A stretch of DNA of 64,000 bases from Lumbricus terrestris (taxonomy: Eukaryota; Annelida; Clitellata; Crassiclitellata; Lumbricidae). The notes under the pieces were generated by a model that saw only the letters and a program-made list of their open reading frames with translations, did not search any database and was not told where the DNA came from. The DNA is taken from contig OX457042.1 of assembly GCA_949752735.1 (NCBI GenBank), positions 58,236,797 through 58,300,796 of the forward strand, given 5' to 3'. Both the position numbers and the translations under genes were made by a program. Positions 23,729-34,306 of this stretch are shown in pieces; position 1 is the stretch's first letter; every line of letters starts with the position of its first letter.

Positions 23729-24584
23729 GCTGAATTACCCGGCGTTGCCCGGGAAATATAAGTTTTTGTCCCCAGCCTCGCCTGACCCCGTTCCGACTTC
23801 GCCATTCTGATCCCGCCTTCCATCGAAACCGAAATTTCGGTATTTTGCCCACACGCTCGCCCCCGCGTAAAGGAGAAATCACGAACCTCTCCGCTAGGTG
23901 TACAGGTCTGGTCAATAATTGAAGGGATTATTTCCAAAACCCGTTAAGTCCACTCGACACGTAACTGTTCTTTGCCACTTAGATGAAGGAAGTTTTTGAA
24001 ATCTACGCTTCTTTATTCCAATTATTTGCAGTTATATTCGCATTATTTACGTCCATAACATTTTTTACTGCGGCCAGATGTGACGTAAAGATTTGAGCTC
24101 AAAACAATGACGTCATGAGTTTAGCGAACATATACCGTCTCTAATATATCGTTTTTATAACAGCGAAATTTAAAATATGGAAAGATTTTTGGATCGCGTT
24201 CTTTATGTTTTTCTCGGGTGGATCAGAAGAAATAAGCCCAGAATAATCCTCAGAAATATTTTCTATGGAAGTAAATATCACGCGACCTCAAACCGTCATG
24301 CCATTGGCTGTAGGACTCTGCTAGCCGCAATGGAGGCGAGCAACGTGAATGGCTTTTGAATCGCTTATCGTGTGGAAGTTAAAATGTTCACATCTCGGGT
24401 TATGAAGCAAATTGACAGCTGAAAATAGTCGCGTTGAACTACAAATTTGAGTAAGAATCAATTGCAAAACTTTTGGTAAAACGAATCGCTGTCATTTCCG
24501 AGTAGGGTCTGGGACGAAATTCAAAATACATGCGGACATACAAGCAAACAGAAGGACAAACTTTCAGACTTATAATATTAGATT
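23729..24584 (-). mobile_element. Non-autonomous Helitron, minus strand
   Basis: The 5' end (right side) reads, on the minus strand, AATATTATAAGTCTGAAAGT and TTGTCCTTCTGTTTGCTTG, as in the copy at 18751. The 3' end (left side) is the hairpin CCGGGCAACGCCGGGTAA and a mutated CAGCCAGTT. Lies in intron 5 of unit B, replacing the region where A and C keep SINE family 2. Confidence 0.6.
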
Positions 24585-24827
24585 GGATGGGACTATAAAG
24601 TGGGCAAATATACAGATGGGAAAGTCAGCAACAAGAGACTTGCAGTGATATGGAAAGTAATAAATATGCTTAGACAGAACGAGGAGCAAATTAAATCAAT
24701 AAATAAAAATATAATGAAGAACATAGTTACAAATTCCATGATCTAAGTAACCAACTTCATTCTATTTCCTATTGTATCATAATATAAATATAAGGCACCA
24801 TTTAGAATAGCCAATTATTATTCGTGG

Positions 24828-25025
24828 ACACGGTGGTGCAGTGGTAAGTTGGGCGCCTTGCAAGTTGTGACCGAAGAGTCGCAGGTTCGAATCTACCTCA
24901 AGCCACTGCCTAGCGACCTCGGACAAGTTGCCACATATTGTCAGCGAGGAAGGCAACGGGAAACAACCTCACTCATCTCACCCAGAAGGAGTATAGGGCC
25001 AATCAACCAGCTTTCGGGCAGTGAA
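24828..25025 (+). repeat. tRNA-derived SINE (family 1), ATC tail
   Basis: Box A TGGTGCAGTGGTAAG and box B GGTTCGAATCTAC, then AGCGAGGAAGGCAACGGGAA and the tail TCGGGCAGTGAAATCATC. Better preserved than its counterpart in unit A. Confidence 0.8.
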
Positions 25026-25047
25026 ATCATCATCATCGTCGTCATAG

Positions 25048-25131
<84 letters not shown>

Positions 25132-25132
25132 A

Positions 25133-25163
<31 letters not shown>

Positions 25164-25183
25164 GTCATCATTATCACCATCAT
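25021..25183 (+). repeat. (ATC)n microsatellite (unit B)
   Basis: ATC repeats with few interruptions, extending the tail of the preceding SINE. A second shorter ATC/GTC tract lies at 25420-25520. Confidence 0.95.
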
Positions 25184-25185
25184 TG

Positions 25186-25405
25186 TGGGGCGCGGCGGTG
25201 TAGTGGTGGCGTCGTCGCCTTGAAGTCGGAAGGTTCGAGGTTCGAATCCACCTCAAGTCGCCGCGTAGAGACCGTGGGCAAGTCTTTCACTCGCAATTAC
25301 TCAGCGCTTTGGCGTGAAACTTCGATGCAGTGTCCGCTCTGCAGTCGGGAGCGCCTCTGGTAGAGTGCTTGAAGGGGCGCTATAACAAGTGCACTTACAA
25401 ACACT
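25186..25405 (+). repeat. tRNA-derived SINE with LINE-like 3' tail
   Basis: GCGGCGGTGTAGTGGTGGC (box A) and GAGGTTCGAATCCACC (box B), then TTTGGCGTGAAACTTCGATG and the end CGGGAGCGCCTCTGGTAG, CTTGAAGGGGCGCTATAA. The last 50 bp match the 3' end of the LINE at 13617-15378, as expected for a SINE copied by that LINE's RT. Confidence 0.85.
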
Positions 25406-25592
25406 AGGCCTGGTATCAATGGCATCATCATCGTCGTCGTTGTCGTCGTCGTACTCCTCGTCATCAGCATTATCACCATCAACATCATTACCATCATCAT
25501 CATCATCATCGTCATCATTCAGTTATAAAAGAGATAAACTGTAAAAAGAAAGCTAATAATTATTTGTGCATCTATTTTGTTCTTTATTCTAG

Positions 25593-26458
25593 TCGTGTGT
25601 GCGGTTTCCATCAGTTTTACTCAGAGAATCAAGATAAACGAAAATAGAGATCTGCTTGTGCGTGGAGTGACTAAACTGCGAAATGAAATCTACATACTCT
25701 TTGGATCTTATTATAATCGTCCTCCGCCTCCTGCAATTCATGTCTTTGAAGATCAAAATCCATTTAATTTGCAAAAGTATATCGAATTTACAGATACTAA
25801 CTTTCCCTGTGACATTGGATCCAATGAAAGGGAAAATTGTCTCTACGTCACTGACTTTCTTGAGAAATGCTTCTGGAAGATAGATGTAAATGGCGGACAC
25901 AAAATCATCAAATGGCTTAAAATTTATTATATGCCACAAAGTCTATCAGTGTCGACTGATGGTCGGTTATTGGTTCTCTGCGCTCTGAGGATCTACGGAT
26001 CAGACGCAGAACTTATTCGATCCATTCAGTTACCAACAAACATCAAAGATCCTGTTCACGCAGTGGAAACAACCATCGGGAATTTCATCATACTGGGTGT
26101 GTCGAATGAGTTCGTAATGATGGATAATGGGAGAGAGTCGGTAATAAATTGGGACATCAGCGAAATGAGCAGAGATGGACAGATGGTCATTCGTCGTTTT
26201 ATTCCCTCAAATGAAGCACAACGACTGAATCGTCCTTCATATCTCTCAATCGATTCAGAGGATCGAGTGCTTGTGGCTGACTCTTGGAATGGTAGAGTGA
26301 TTCTCTTGGATTCCGATCTTAGATGGAATAGAATTCTGATTCCAACCGGAGACAAAGAAGAAGCGTTGATACGGAGGCCAAATAGATTGTGTTACGATGA
26401 AGAAAAGAAACAACTGATCGTCGGAGGAAAGCAACTTATTGTTTACTCTATAAGTTGA
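25593..26458 (+). CDS. Unit B exon 6: NHL-type beta-propeller and stop
   Basis: Acceptor CTTTATTCTAG, entry phase 1, about 288 residues. Propeller landmarks: VRGVTKLRNEIYILFG, VFEDQNPFNLQ, ENCLYVTDF..CFWKI, SLSVSTDGRLLVL, LRIYGSDAELIRSIQLP, HAVETTIGNFIIL, SIDSEDRVLVADSWNGRVIL, YDEEKKQLIVGG. Loops differ from A: an RPPPP-containing loop before the first blade motif and a longer FVMMDNGRESVIN insert. Frame intact. Confidence 0.85.
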
Positions 26459-26459
26459 A

Positions 26460-26465
26460 AATAAA
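26460..26465 (+). promoter_or_regulatory. Poly(A) signal next to the stop codon (unit B)
   Basis: AATAAA begins two bases after TGA (26456-26458). In unit C the same hexamer overlaps the stop codon (42703-42708); in unit A it has become AATGAA. Confidence 0.6.
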
Positions 26466-26514
26466 CTCACATTTTGCCAAATCTTCTCTAAATAATGATC
26501 CACTAATGCCATCA

Positions 26515-26735
26515 AGAGAATGGAAGCTGGGTGAAGGTTCTCTATAGGTGAAATAGAAGCTGGATGAAGGTTAGAGAAATGGAAGTTGGATGAAGGTTCT
26601 CTATAGATAAAATAGAAGCTGGATGAAGGTTGTCTATATTAAATGAAATAAAAGCTGGATGAAGGTTCTCTGTAGCTGAAATAGAAGCTGGATGAAGGTT
26701 CTCTATAGGTGAAATAGAAGCTGGATTGACGAAAA
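26515..26735 (+). repeat. Minisatellite of GAAATAGAAGCTGGATGAAGG units
   Basis: About six units of 30-38 bp just after the unit B gene, with core AGAAGCTGGATGAAGGTTC. The same core forms the centre of the fold-back element at 40624-41344 in unit C. Confidence 0.8.
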
Positions 26736-26880
26736 CAACGCTTTCATTGGGGTAACCTGAAACCGTAGGGGTAGGAAGAAACCGGTTTCAGATAACCCCA
26801 TGGGGGTAATCTGAAACCGGTTTCAAGTTACCGTGGGGGGGTAATGTTTTGGAGGGGGTAATTTGAAATCTTTCCACCGG
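26735..26880. mobile_element. Fragment of GGGGTAATTTGAAACC-ended element
   Basis: GGGGTAACCTGAAACC, a central inverted stretch around GAAACCGGTTTC, and GGGGGTAATTTGAAATC match the ends of the element at 34555-35005. No ORF. Confidence 0.55.
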
Positions 26881-27040
26881 TCCACAGCGTTATGTTATCG
26901 AGCCAGCATATTCTAGGTCTACCGTGGCTACGAACACCGTGCACCAATCCCGTCATGTCACTATTTTCAATATTGTCCTGCTGTCGCAGGATGTGGCCAA
27001 AGTATCGTAATTTCCGGGTTTTGACATGGCCTAACAACTC
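26868..27040 (-). pseudogene. LINE fragment (C-terminal region of endonuclease/RT protein)
   Basis: The minus-strand frame reads HVKTRKLRYFGHILRQQDNI, VHGVRSHGRPRICWLDNIT. The FGHILR and GRPRxxWLD pattern is typical of the tail of RTE-like RT proteins. Confidence 0.65.
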
Positions 27041-27304
27041 GCATTTTGTCCCGGATAATTATTTGTAAACTCGTTCATAGGAGAGCTGCCTTGAATGGAC
27101 CTCTGCCTTAATTGGACTACAGCCGATTTGTACCCCAGATGGACTTTACACATCTTTTCAGCTGTAACAGTTGTATTCTTGCATAATTGAATATTAGCCT
27201 AATCGTATTGCTGTAATCAGTTTTTCAGAATACTAAACATTTATTGAATTGCGGTAAAACCTCTATTTTCATGTAATTCTGATTCAATTTTTGTCGTACC
27301 TGAC

Positions 27305-27832
27305 GAGTGTGCACAATTGTTCGACCAGAGTTTGTCATAATTATTGTATAATGTCGAACGCTTTTGTAAAGTCAATTAAGCAGAAATATAGTGGTTGGTT
27401 CCTTTCAATTGCCTTTTCCAGAATTATTCAGAGGTTTGCGATTTGGTCACGTGTGCCTCTTCTAGGTCTGAAAACAGCTTGTTTCACGGGCGATCTCACT
27501 TTCAAGTTTGGATTGTATCCGTTCTTCTAGTATCACTAGAAAAAAGAATTTTAAAAAGAGACAACAGCAGGTCTGTCTTCCAGACCGTAAAGAGGCTCAT
27601 CAATTCGTTCACTCCGCGCACGACAGCCATTAGAGACAGAGTAGGGACAAAAATTGTGGACCCGGAGAAGGTGAATGGAAGATGGCAAGAATACTGGGAG
27701 GAGTTGTATAACGATGTGAACGATCACACAGAGATAGATGTTCAAGAAAGGGAACCACCACATTTGAAGGAAGAAATTAGGCAAGTTTTAATGTGTTAAA
27801 ATCAGCTACGAGAAAGGCACCAGGCCCAGATG
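27305..27832. pseudogene. Rearranged RTE-type LINE fragment, copy 2
   Basis: Same organisation as 17817-18345: an antisense RT motif A region on the left, then a sense linker (NGRWQEYWEELYNDVNDHTE, REPPHLKEEIRQVL) ending at CAGGCCCAGATGCAA. The inverted join occurs at the same CTAGTATCACTAG. Confidence 0.7.
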
Positions 27833-28383
27833 CAATAATTACAATCACAATTACAATTAAATCATGCGTGGAATATTCCGCGAAATACTGTTACGGACTA
27901 CTTCACTTGACTTAATTAACCCTCATCCGAACAAGCGAAAATGCAGCTTAATTTGAACAAAGGAAGGTCGTTTTTATATGGGATTTTTACAGGCAATAGT
28001 GTTTTTATAAGTTCATTTTGTCAGACGATATCAGAATAACTAAAAACAACCATATTATGTCAGTCTCAATATGCGTTTGTTCCCTGCTATACAGAGCTTA
28101 TACGCTGGTTCCCTGCTACCGGAAGTGCACAGCGCACTTCCTGGAAGCCGCTTGGAGTGACCCATGGTCGACGGAACTCAGCAAGGACACCTAGACTGCC
28201 ATCCTACTTCAGCAGAGAATCCCTGGACTGGCTCCCCGCTGGATTCCTGCGCTGGCTCCCCGCCGCAAGGACCTAGTCTGCTTAGGATCTGCGCGATCTA
28301 ACCCTATTTTACTTAGAACCAGCGCAGATGACGTGATTGATATAGAATCGGCCCTTACATAACTACTGTTATACATTATGCAT

Positions 28384-28692
28384 CTTCTTCTTTAGGTCTG
28401 CTGCCTCTCGGCAGGTCCAGATGCCCAACGACGTCACTCTTCTCGGTGTTGTGTCTTTTCTTTGAGTTTTCCATATCCATTCTCCATCATCCAGTCCAAG
28501 AGCTTTTCCCTCGGTCTTCGTCTTCCCCTCTTCCACTCCATTTTGCCCTCCACTATGTCTCTTTGCAAGGAGTTGCCTCTCAGTATATGTCCCATCCAGT
28601 TCTTCTGCCTTGTTCTATTTGTATTCATCAAGGATCTTTCCTCTTCCACCTTCTTCAATACTTCTTCGTTTGATTTATGCTCTGTCCAGCTT
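28384..28692 (-). mobile_element. 5'-truncated RTE-type LINE with TSD ACATTATGCAT
   Basis: Flanked by ACATTATGCAT at 28373-28383 and 28693-28703. The minus strand encodes SWTEHKSNEEVLKKVEEERS and [20 protein letters not shown], and ends in a GAAGAAGA tail at 28384. 309 bp, dead on arrival. Confidence 0.9.
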
Positions 28693-28714
28693 ACATTATG
28701 CATATAAGCTTACA

Positions 28715-29281
28715 TTAATTAATGTATATGGTAGTGAAGCAGACGATGACGGGTTTGTGAGGCGATTTCTTGTTACCTGGTAGACGATGGGTCGTATTGA
28801 TGTCGTGTTCAGTGAAATGCAGGTTAAGACGGTCTCGACAAATTCGGATGATTCCATTGGTGAACGCGCTTTCGCTTTCGGTTTCAGTGTGATACTGGTT
28901 CCGAGGCTGAAGTCCAATACCGATATCGTCAGATGAGCAGACCGGTATCCCATGGAAGATCAGGTTGTTTAAGCGAGCATGCCTTTCAAGATCCTCAACT
29001 TTTGCCTCGAGCACTTTCGTGGAAGATTTGATGGTGGTTACCTGGTCGCTGATTTCATGTAGAGATTCGTCGAGTTTAGCGAAGGTTTCTATTTTGGTTG
29101 CTTCCATGTTCTGAGTAAGTAAGGCGGTCACGTCCGCAGTCACCTCGGATGCTAATTTCTTGACTAAAGATTCCATCATTGGCATTAGAAGTGTGGAAAG
29201 GCGGTCTAGTAGAACATTTAGTATCTTATCGTCAAGGATTAACTCAGATAGTTCTTCAAGTTTAGCCATTCTTTTTGCCAT
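28715..29281 (-). CDS. LINE ORF1-like protein (coiled coil plus RRM start), 3'-truncated
   Basis: An open frame of 188 codons from ATG (29279-29281): MAKRMAKLEELSELILDDKI, a heptad-rich stretch (KLDESLHEISDQVTTIKSST) and VEDLERHARLNNLIFHGIP. The last phrase marks the coiled-coil to RRM transition of L1-like ORF1 nucleic-acid-binding chaperones. It then continues through FTEHDINTTHRLPG and stops after VIVCFTTIYIN, so most of the C-terminal domain is missing. About 240 bp of possible 5' UTR (29282-29520) precede it. Not part of the neighbouring RTE fragment, which has its own TSD. Confidence 0.65.
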   Translation of the reverse strand: MAKRMAKLEELSELILDDKILNVLLDRLSTLLMPMMESLVKKLASEVTADVTALLTQNMEATKIETFAKLDESLHEISDQVTTIKSSTKVLEAKVEDLERHARLNNLIFHGIPVCSSDDIGIGLQPRNQYHTETESESAFTNGIIRICRDRLNLHFTEHDINTTHRLPGNKKSPHKPVIVCFTTIYIN

Positions 29282-29521
29282 ATTCTCCGGTTAAACCGCA
29301 GTAGCTGTCCTTACGTGTTGTAGGCGTGTAGACAAGGTGTGACCGTGCAGATGCGTAGTTGATTAAATTTCGAATTCCTCCCGCGATGTAATTCCTCAGA
29401 ATTTTAAAAGTAATCCAAGACTGTCAGTATGATACAGCATCCTGACGTTTTTCACAGTTTTACATTGCTTAAACGAGATTTTAAATCAGAATTTGTCGAT
29501 TATTCCGGTCACGCTCCCATC

Positions 29522-30034
29522 AGTCCACCGCCATCTTGACCATCCTTCATACATGCATACATTACTTGTCACATGGATGCTGTTATAAATCGGGTTCTCC
29601 AGCCGTGCCAACTAGACCGCCAATGGTGCATCCAGTTAGAGGTGCTAAATATAGTGCCATAATAATGATGGTAAGGTTATACTATAACAGATTTGCATAG
29701 TAATAATATCATTATAGCCTAATCATATAATAGCAATTAATATCGCGGTATATTGTAACAGTTCATGCATTTCTATTGTTTGAATAGCAACAAAAAACTT
29801 TGTCAAATTTTTCAGGGGGTGGATGGAGTGACAGCAATAAGGTCATTAGGCTATTGTTTGTAGCAGCGTCATTACTCGTTCATTTATTCATTTATTACTG
29901 AATTGATTTATTCGTTCAGGAGGATGTCTACCACCGGTTTAACTCTGGTAAAATAAAAGAACACTTTTCAGAAGCTTGTAAAAGTTGTCTGCAGAGTTTA
30001 TATTGCTTGAAGAAAAGGCAAATCTAAAGCAAGG
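29522..30034. other. No gene seen
   Basis: AT-rich sequence without a recognisable ORF, splice-linked exon or element end. Confidence 0.5.
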
Positions 30035-30137
30035 TTCATTCATTCATTCATTTATTCATTAATAATTTAATTCATTCACTCATTTAATTAATTAATTAAT
30101 TAATTAATTGATTGATTCATTCATTCATTCATTCAAG
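30035..30137 (+). repeat. ATTC/TTAA simple repeat
   Basis: (ATTC)n, (TTAA)n and (ATTC)n in succession; possibly a degraded LINE/SINE tail. Confidence 0.8.
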
Positions 30138-30399
30138 GTTATTCCAGGTGTCAGTATAAGAACTGTAGAAGACGATGATTTCGATAGAGTTGTGGAGTGC
30201 ATTGAGGACCTTACTATGTGATCCAAAGAAATACTTGAGGTCTGAACCCTAAACCCCCATAAATTTTCACTCTCAGTCTTTGAATTGAGAGAAAGGCATC
30301 AAATTCATATAAGGGGAGAGAATGAAGATTATCTGGTGAATCTAGGCTCATTTACTAGTAACAAATAAATCACAAGCACTGCTTTCAGGGAACAAACAC

Positions 30400-30766
30400 A
30401 TGTCAGCCGAGTAGGCCAAGTCGTCTCATTAGAAAGACATATGGTCCTTCTTCTTCAACCATGACCTTTACTACAATGTCTTCAAACTACTCACGAGCGA
30501 TAACGCCAAACATTCAGACGCAAAAGGCGATGATGAGCAAAGTTCGTTGATAAAAATAGACGTCAATCAACTCATTTACAGTTTACCTGAGTGAAGCAAG
30601 TCACGAAGTAGGACTCATAATATTTCTCATAATTATTTTGTATATGTTGTTAAATCAGTGTTAAGCATTCTTACGATGTCATCGTTTTTAATCATAACAG
30701 AATCGTTCAGTAAAGCAGAAACTATCGAATAAAAGGCACAACATAATATTTCAGCAAACGATCGCT
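30400..30766 (+). promoter_or_regulatory. Conserved 5' flank of unit C (putative promoter and 5' UTR)
   Basis: Matches 48695-49018 upstream of unit D's start codon with many small differences: CAAAGTTC, GAATAGACGCCAA-like, GTCACGAAGT, TTGTTAAATCAGT, ATCGTTCAGTAAAGCA, AAACGATCGCTATG. The shared block ends precisely at the start codon and is not coding in a common frame. No certain TATA box: GAATAAAAGGC in C is not kept in D. Confidence 0.55.
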
Positions 30767-30866
30767 ATGGACGCCACTGCAGGAAAGGACTTTCGAAACA
30801 AAAGCGAAAGTAATCGCAAATGCTTGAATCCTGATTTGCGATTTCCTTCAAGTTCCAGAAAAGATG
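30767..30866 (+). CDS. Unit C exon 1: start codon and N-terminus
   Basis: 100 nt from ATG: MDATAGKDFRNKSESNRKC, then LNPDLRFPSSSRKD, leaving one base (phase 1) before GTCAGTGGG. Unit D has the same 100-nt exon with the same phase (M.RCTAGKDLRNESENN...). The start is chosen because homology with D begins to make coding sense there and the donor is shared. Low-complexity, polar; no domain recognised. Confidence 0.65.
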
Positions 30867-31325
30867 GTCAGTGGGAAAAAAATTCTTTAAACGCACTACT
30901 AAGTTTTGTCATCCTTGATCATAATCCTCGATCACAATCATAGGCCTATCGCTCCTTAATCTAACCTCTACTCCAGTTGCACTTCCTCTTATAGGCCTAA
31001 GGCCTATGCTTTCCATGCAATGCATTCGCTTCTGAAAACCGAACTTTTGCGCAATACTATCCCGATGTTACCTTTGCACCACCACACCACCACCTGATTA
31101 CCACCGTTGTACCATGTTGTCTCCCAGGTTTGACCTCACCGGATTTTGTCTTGACGCAAGAACGCAGAGAGCATGTATTGTAAACTTATATGACAATTTG
31201 CAATGCGCCTCTTACAGTACTAGCTATTCAGAGGCACTCTCAGTCTCTCAGAAAGCCCCCAAGGAAATAAAAAAGACTTGAAGCAGTGAAGCGCTGAAGA
31301 TGTCACCCCCTAATTAGATCTTAAT

Positions 31326-31722
31326 CTCCTGGTCACCTGGTGCCGTCAGCTCTTGGAGCTCTGGCGACAGTCATGATGTATCCTCTCCATTGTCTCCTGT
31401 CTATTGTCGCCTCTCTTAGCTCTTCCAAGCTCATTCCAGACTTTTCCTGTACTTCATCCATCCACCTCTTCCTTGGTCTTCCGCGTCTTCTCCTTCCTTC
31501 ACCGCATGCCGTCATCATCTCCTTTTCCAAACCGTTTGATCTCATCACGTGGCCGAAGTAGCTGAATTTCCGCCTGGTTGCTGCCTGTTGCAGTGTCTCC
31601 TCCCTCTCTATTCCGAGCTCCTCACGCACCGACTCGTTAGTTCTCCTTTCCATCCATGAGATCTTTAGCATCTTCCTCCAAATCCACATCTCGCACGCGT
31701 TGATTTTCTTTTCCATATCCTG
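31326..31722 (-). mobile_element. 5'-truncated RTE-type LINE with TSD AGATCTTAAT
   Basis: Flanked by AGATCTTAAT at 31316-31325 and 31723-31732. The minus strand encodes NACEMWIWRKMLKISWMERR and RKFSYFGHVMRSNGLEKEMM, RRRRGRPRKRWMDEVQEKSG. Same protein region as the other RTE fragments but a divergent family. Confidence 0.9.
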
Positions 31723-32502
31723 AGATCTTAATAGGCATAGATAAAGGGAGGGAGGTTATTCCACATATAAGAATCTACAATGCCAAAGCTCGGTGTTGGC
31801 CCTGTTGGTCCATGGAAGTCCTTACCCGAGGAACTCTAGGCCCTATAGGTGATCAAGTCGATAAGCAGATCTATCAACAGACTGAAGAGGGCGGGAAGGT
31901 AGCCTATTGTGGAGAGGTTTGTGCACCAAGTCACAAGGCTTGTCCATTTTGAATTTGCATGCTATAATTATACATACGCAAATTTATATATATATATACT
32001 TATATAAATATACATATGCATTATGCATTATACAAATACATAAATATATGAATATACAGTATATATGGAAATATATTCAGCCTATAGAACATATTCCTAT
32101 AAAATTGTTTAGCCTCCAAAGTGCTGAGTAAGCGAGTGTAGATTGATAGAGCCTATAGCTTAGGTTACAGGTAGGATGCCCTTTGGAGTTTATTTAGCCG
32201 TTTCAGTGTAGATTGGCGAAACCTACATGTACAGACAAGCAACGCTCACTGCCTGCCAGCAACGATCGCTGTCGCCTAGCATCGCCGCCGTCATCCAGCT
32301 GGGGACCAGATGGATCTAAACCATGGTTGCATGGTTGCATTGCTCATCGTCGGCCTGTCTGCCGTTGGTTTATCGCACTGTTGTCTTGCCTGGTGTTGAA
32401 CTTAGTCATCCCTGCTTGGCTGCTGGTAAAGTTTCCCTTGTATTTCACGCTAAATCCTTTAATTCCTCGTCTTTCACCTATAGGGGTAATTTGAAACACT
32501 TG

Positions 32503-32533
32503 CACCGGCACCGCTATTATAGCGGTGCCGGTG
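32503..32533. repeat. Perfect 15-bp hairpin
   Basis: CACCGGCACCGCTAT, one base, ATAGCGGTGCCGGTG. Flanking GGGGTAATTTGAAACA on the left and GTGTAAAGGTT on the right are ends of the same element as 34555-35005, so the hairpin may mark two ends placed head to head or a deletion derivative. Confidence 0.8.
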
Positions 32534-32707
32534 TAAAGGTTGGCTTTCTACTATCAAATTATCTATTCAGCCAATTATTGCTTAAGCAGACCATTTTAAT
32601 TTACATTCGTTGGTTATGATAGGCGCTGCTGGGAAACCGGTGAAATATTACAGAACACACGATAAACTCATAATATATAATTTATTGTTAGTGTTTTTAT
32701 TCTAAAG

Positions 32708-32775
32708 AAATATATAGAAGACTCCCGAATGGCGAAACTGACCAGAATGCAATTCCGTCTCGAAGTCGTACTACG
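32708..32775 (+). CDS. Unit C exon 2: linker exon
   Basis: 68 nt between acceptor TATTCTAAAG and donor CTACG/GTAAGT. Enters in phase 1 and leaves in phase 0, which is exactly what exons 1 and 3 need: (E)IYRRLPNGETDQNAIPSRSR, TT. Unit D has the same exon at 54556-54623 ((E)EHERLSNGEIEQNTLPFTS, HTA). Substitutions keep length and frame. No domain recognised. Confidence 0.7.
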
Positions 32776-33462
32776 GTAAGTTTGTGCAATTAATTCATCT
32801 AAAGCTAATAAGGTGGTACCGACCACCGAGGTTAATAACACGGTCAACTTGGTGGTTGCGTTTTGAAGGTCTTTGATAATATGTTGTAGCCTATAGGTAA
32901 TTATGATCGATAGATGTATGGCAAAATGGTTGAGAGATGAGAATGGCTCTTAGGCCGGTTTGACGTCTACGGGAGCAAGGGTCACCAAGTCTCCAGTTGA
33001 CAATGAAGGCAATGGACATGGACAAGCCAGGCATGAAATTAATTTTTGAAACATGACATTTAGTTTTGGGTATAACAGACCTAATTGTGTGTGAATCATC
33101 TCTTCTAGTTTTCGCATTTTGGGAACGTATGCCCAATGCTTACTGCTTAGCCTAGTATTTGTAATCGCAACATACAAAGCAAAGAACTTTCCTAAAACAA
33201 CATTCAGAATTGAAAAATTTGGTCATGTCTCCAGCTATGTAAATTATGCTAGAGACATTACTCTGACTTCCTACACGGCAGCGCATTGCATAATTGGATC
33301 GCTGCTCTGGCACGGCAATGTCAGATCGCTGTTGCCTCTGACTACCTGAGAAAATGTCCCAGTGAGATAGTCAGGAGCTCTATTGCTCCAAGGGTATACA
33401 AGGACGCCGACTATCAGCTTTGTACAGAACTGGTTGCTCTTTGTTTCGGTATCCGGACTTTA

Positions 33463-33602
33463 CCCCCCGGCCCATTACCCCCTGCCATTACCCCCTACCA
33501 TTACCCCCGTAGGACATTACCTCCTACCATTACCCCCCGCCCCCGCCATTACCCCCTACCATTACCCCCATAGGACATTACCCCCCTGCCATTACCCCCG
33601 TC
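33463..33602 (+). repeat. CATTACCCCC minisatellite
   Basis: About ten units of CCATTACCCCCTAC with a longer-period TAGGACATTACC variant. Non-coding. Confidence 0.85.
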
Positions 33603-33629
33603 TTCTTACATTTAGGTCCAGTGTATGTA

Positions 33630-33720
33630 TGCATGTATTCATTCGATCGGATATTTATATAGCGCTCCTTCAAGTAAAAAAACTACTCAGAGGCGCTCCC
33701 GACTCCAGCCCGCATTGAGA
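33630..33720 (-). repeat. LINE 3' tail, minus strand
   Basis: ATTTATATAGCGCTCC and CTCAGAGGCGCTCCCGACTC are the reverse complement of the jockey/CR1/L2-like LINE tail seen at 15310-15378. Confidence 0.7.
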
Positions 33721-33769
33721 ATTATGATCGCTGCTCTTGCTCGGCAATGTCAGATCGCTGTTGCCTCTG

Positions 33770-34306
33770 TTTTTTTTATTCTTCTTCTTAATTGTTCTCT
33801 GCCGTTAGGCAGAATGTTTTGAATGTTTAACCACTCCATTCTTCTCTGTTCTCTGCCTTCTCCCTCAATTTGTGATATTCGTCTTTCATTATCCAGTCCA
33901 TTAGCTTTTGCCTTGGTCTGCCTCTCGTTCTTATCCCCTCCAATTTCCCCTCCATGACTGTTCGTAGCATAGAGTCTCCTGTGAGTGTGTGTGTCCCACC
34001 CACCTATGTTGTCTTTCTCTAATTGTGTGTATAAGCGATCTCTTTTCTCCGACTCTTCTCAGTACCTCCTCATTCATTACATGTTCCCTCAAGCTGATTC
34101 TGTCTATCCGTCTCCATATCCACATTTCGACTGCTTCTATTACCTTGATGTCTTCTATCCTCATAGTCCATGTATCTGATCCAAATAGCATCACACGCCA
34201 CAATAGGGTTTTACCATTGTCTTTTTCAGATCTTTATTGATACCCTCTCTCAGTAGTTCCTTTCTATTTTCATAATTATTATGCATCCTTTCCTAGCAAA
34301 TTCTTG
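33770..34306 (-). mobile_element. 5'-truncated RTE-type LINE with TSD GTTGCCTCTG
   Basis: Flanked by GTTGCCTCTG at 33760-33769 and 34307-34316. The poly(T)/TTCTTCTTC run at its left is the A-rich 3' tail of a minus-strand insertion. Encodes MLFGSDTWTMRIEDIKVIEA, VEMWIWRRIDRISLREH, EVLRRVGEKRSLIHTIRERQ with frameshifts. Confidence 0.9.

Larger units (their letters stand above)
30867..32707 (+). other. Intron 1 of unit C
   Basis: 1.84 kb. 30870-31200 is conserved with 54071-54350 in unit D, including ATGTTGTCTCCCAGGTTTGA and CCTCACCGGATTTTG, but the frame is not kept in D. Contains the LINE insertion 31326-31722, an AT-dinucleotide tract near 31980-32100 and a hairpin at 32503-32533. Confidence 0.6.

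Noticed and set aside
24828..24910. Functional tRNA genes (also 7455, 20085, 25186, 54850)
   Set aside because: Box A and B are present but acceptor stems do not pair and each is followed by a SINE body and tail.
28384..29281. A single internally deleted LINE joining ORF1 to the RT 3' end
   Set aside because: The RTE fragment 28384-28692 has its own TSD (ACATTATGCAT on both sides), so it is an independent insertion beside the ORF1 relic.
31122..31210. Extra exon beginning MLSPRFDLTGF in unit C intron 1
   Set aside because: The block is conserved in unit D but the frame stops there, and no matching splice sites are seen.
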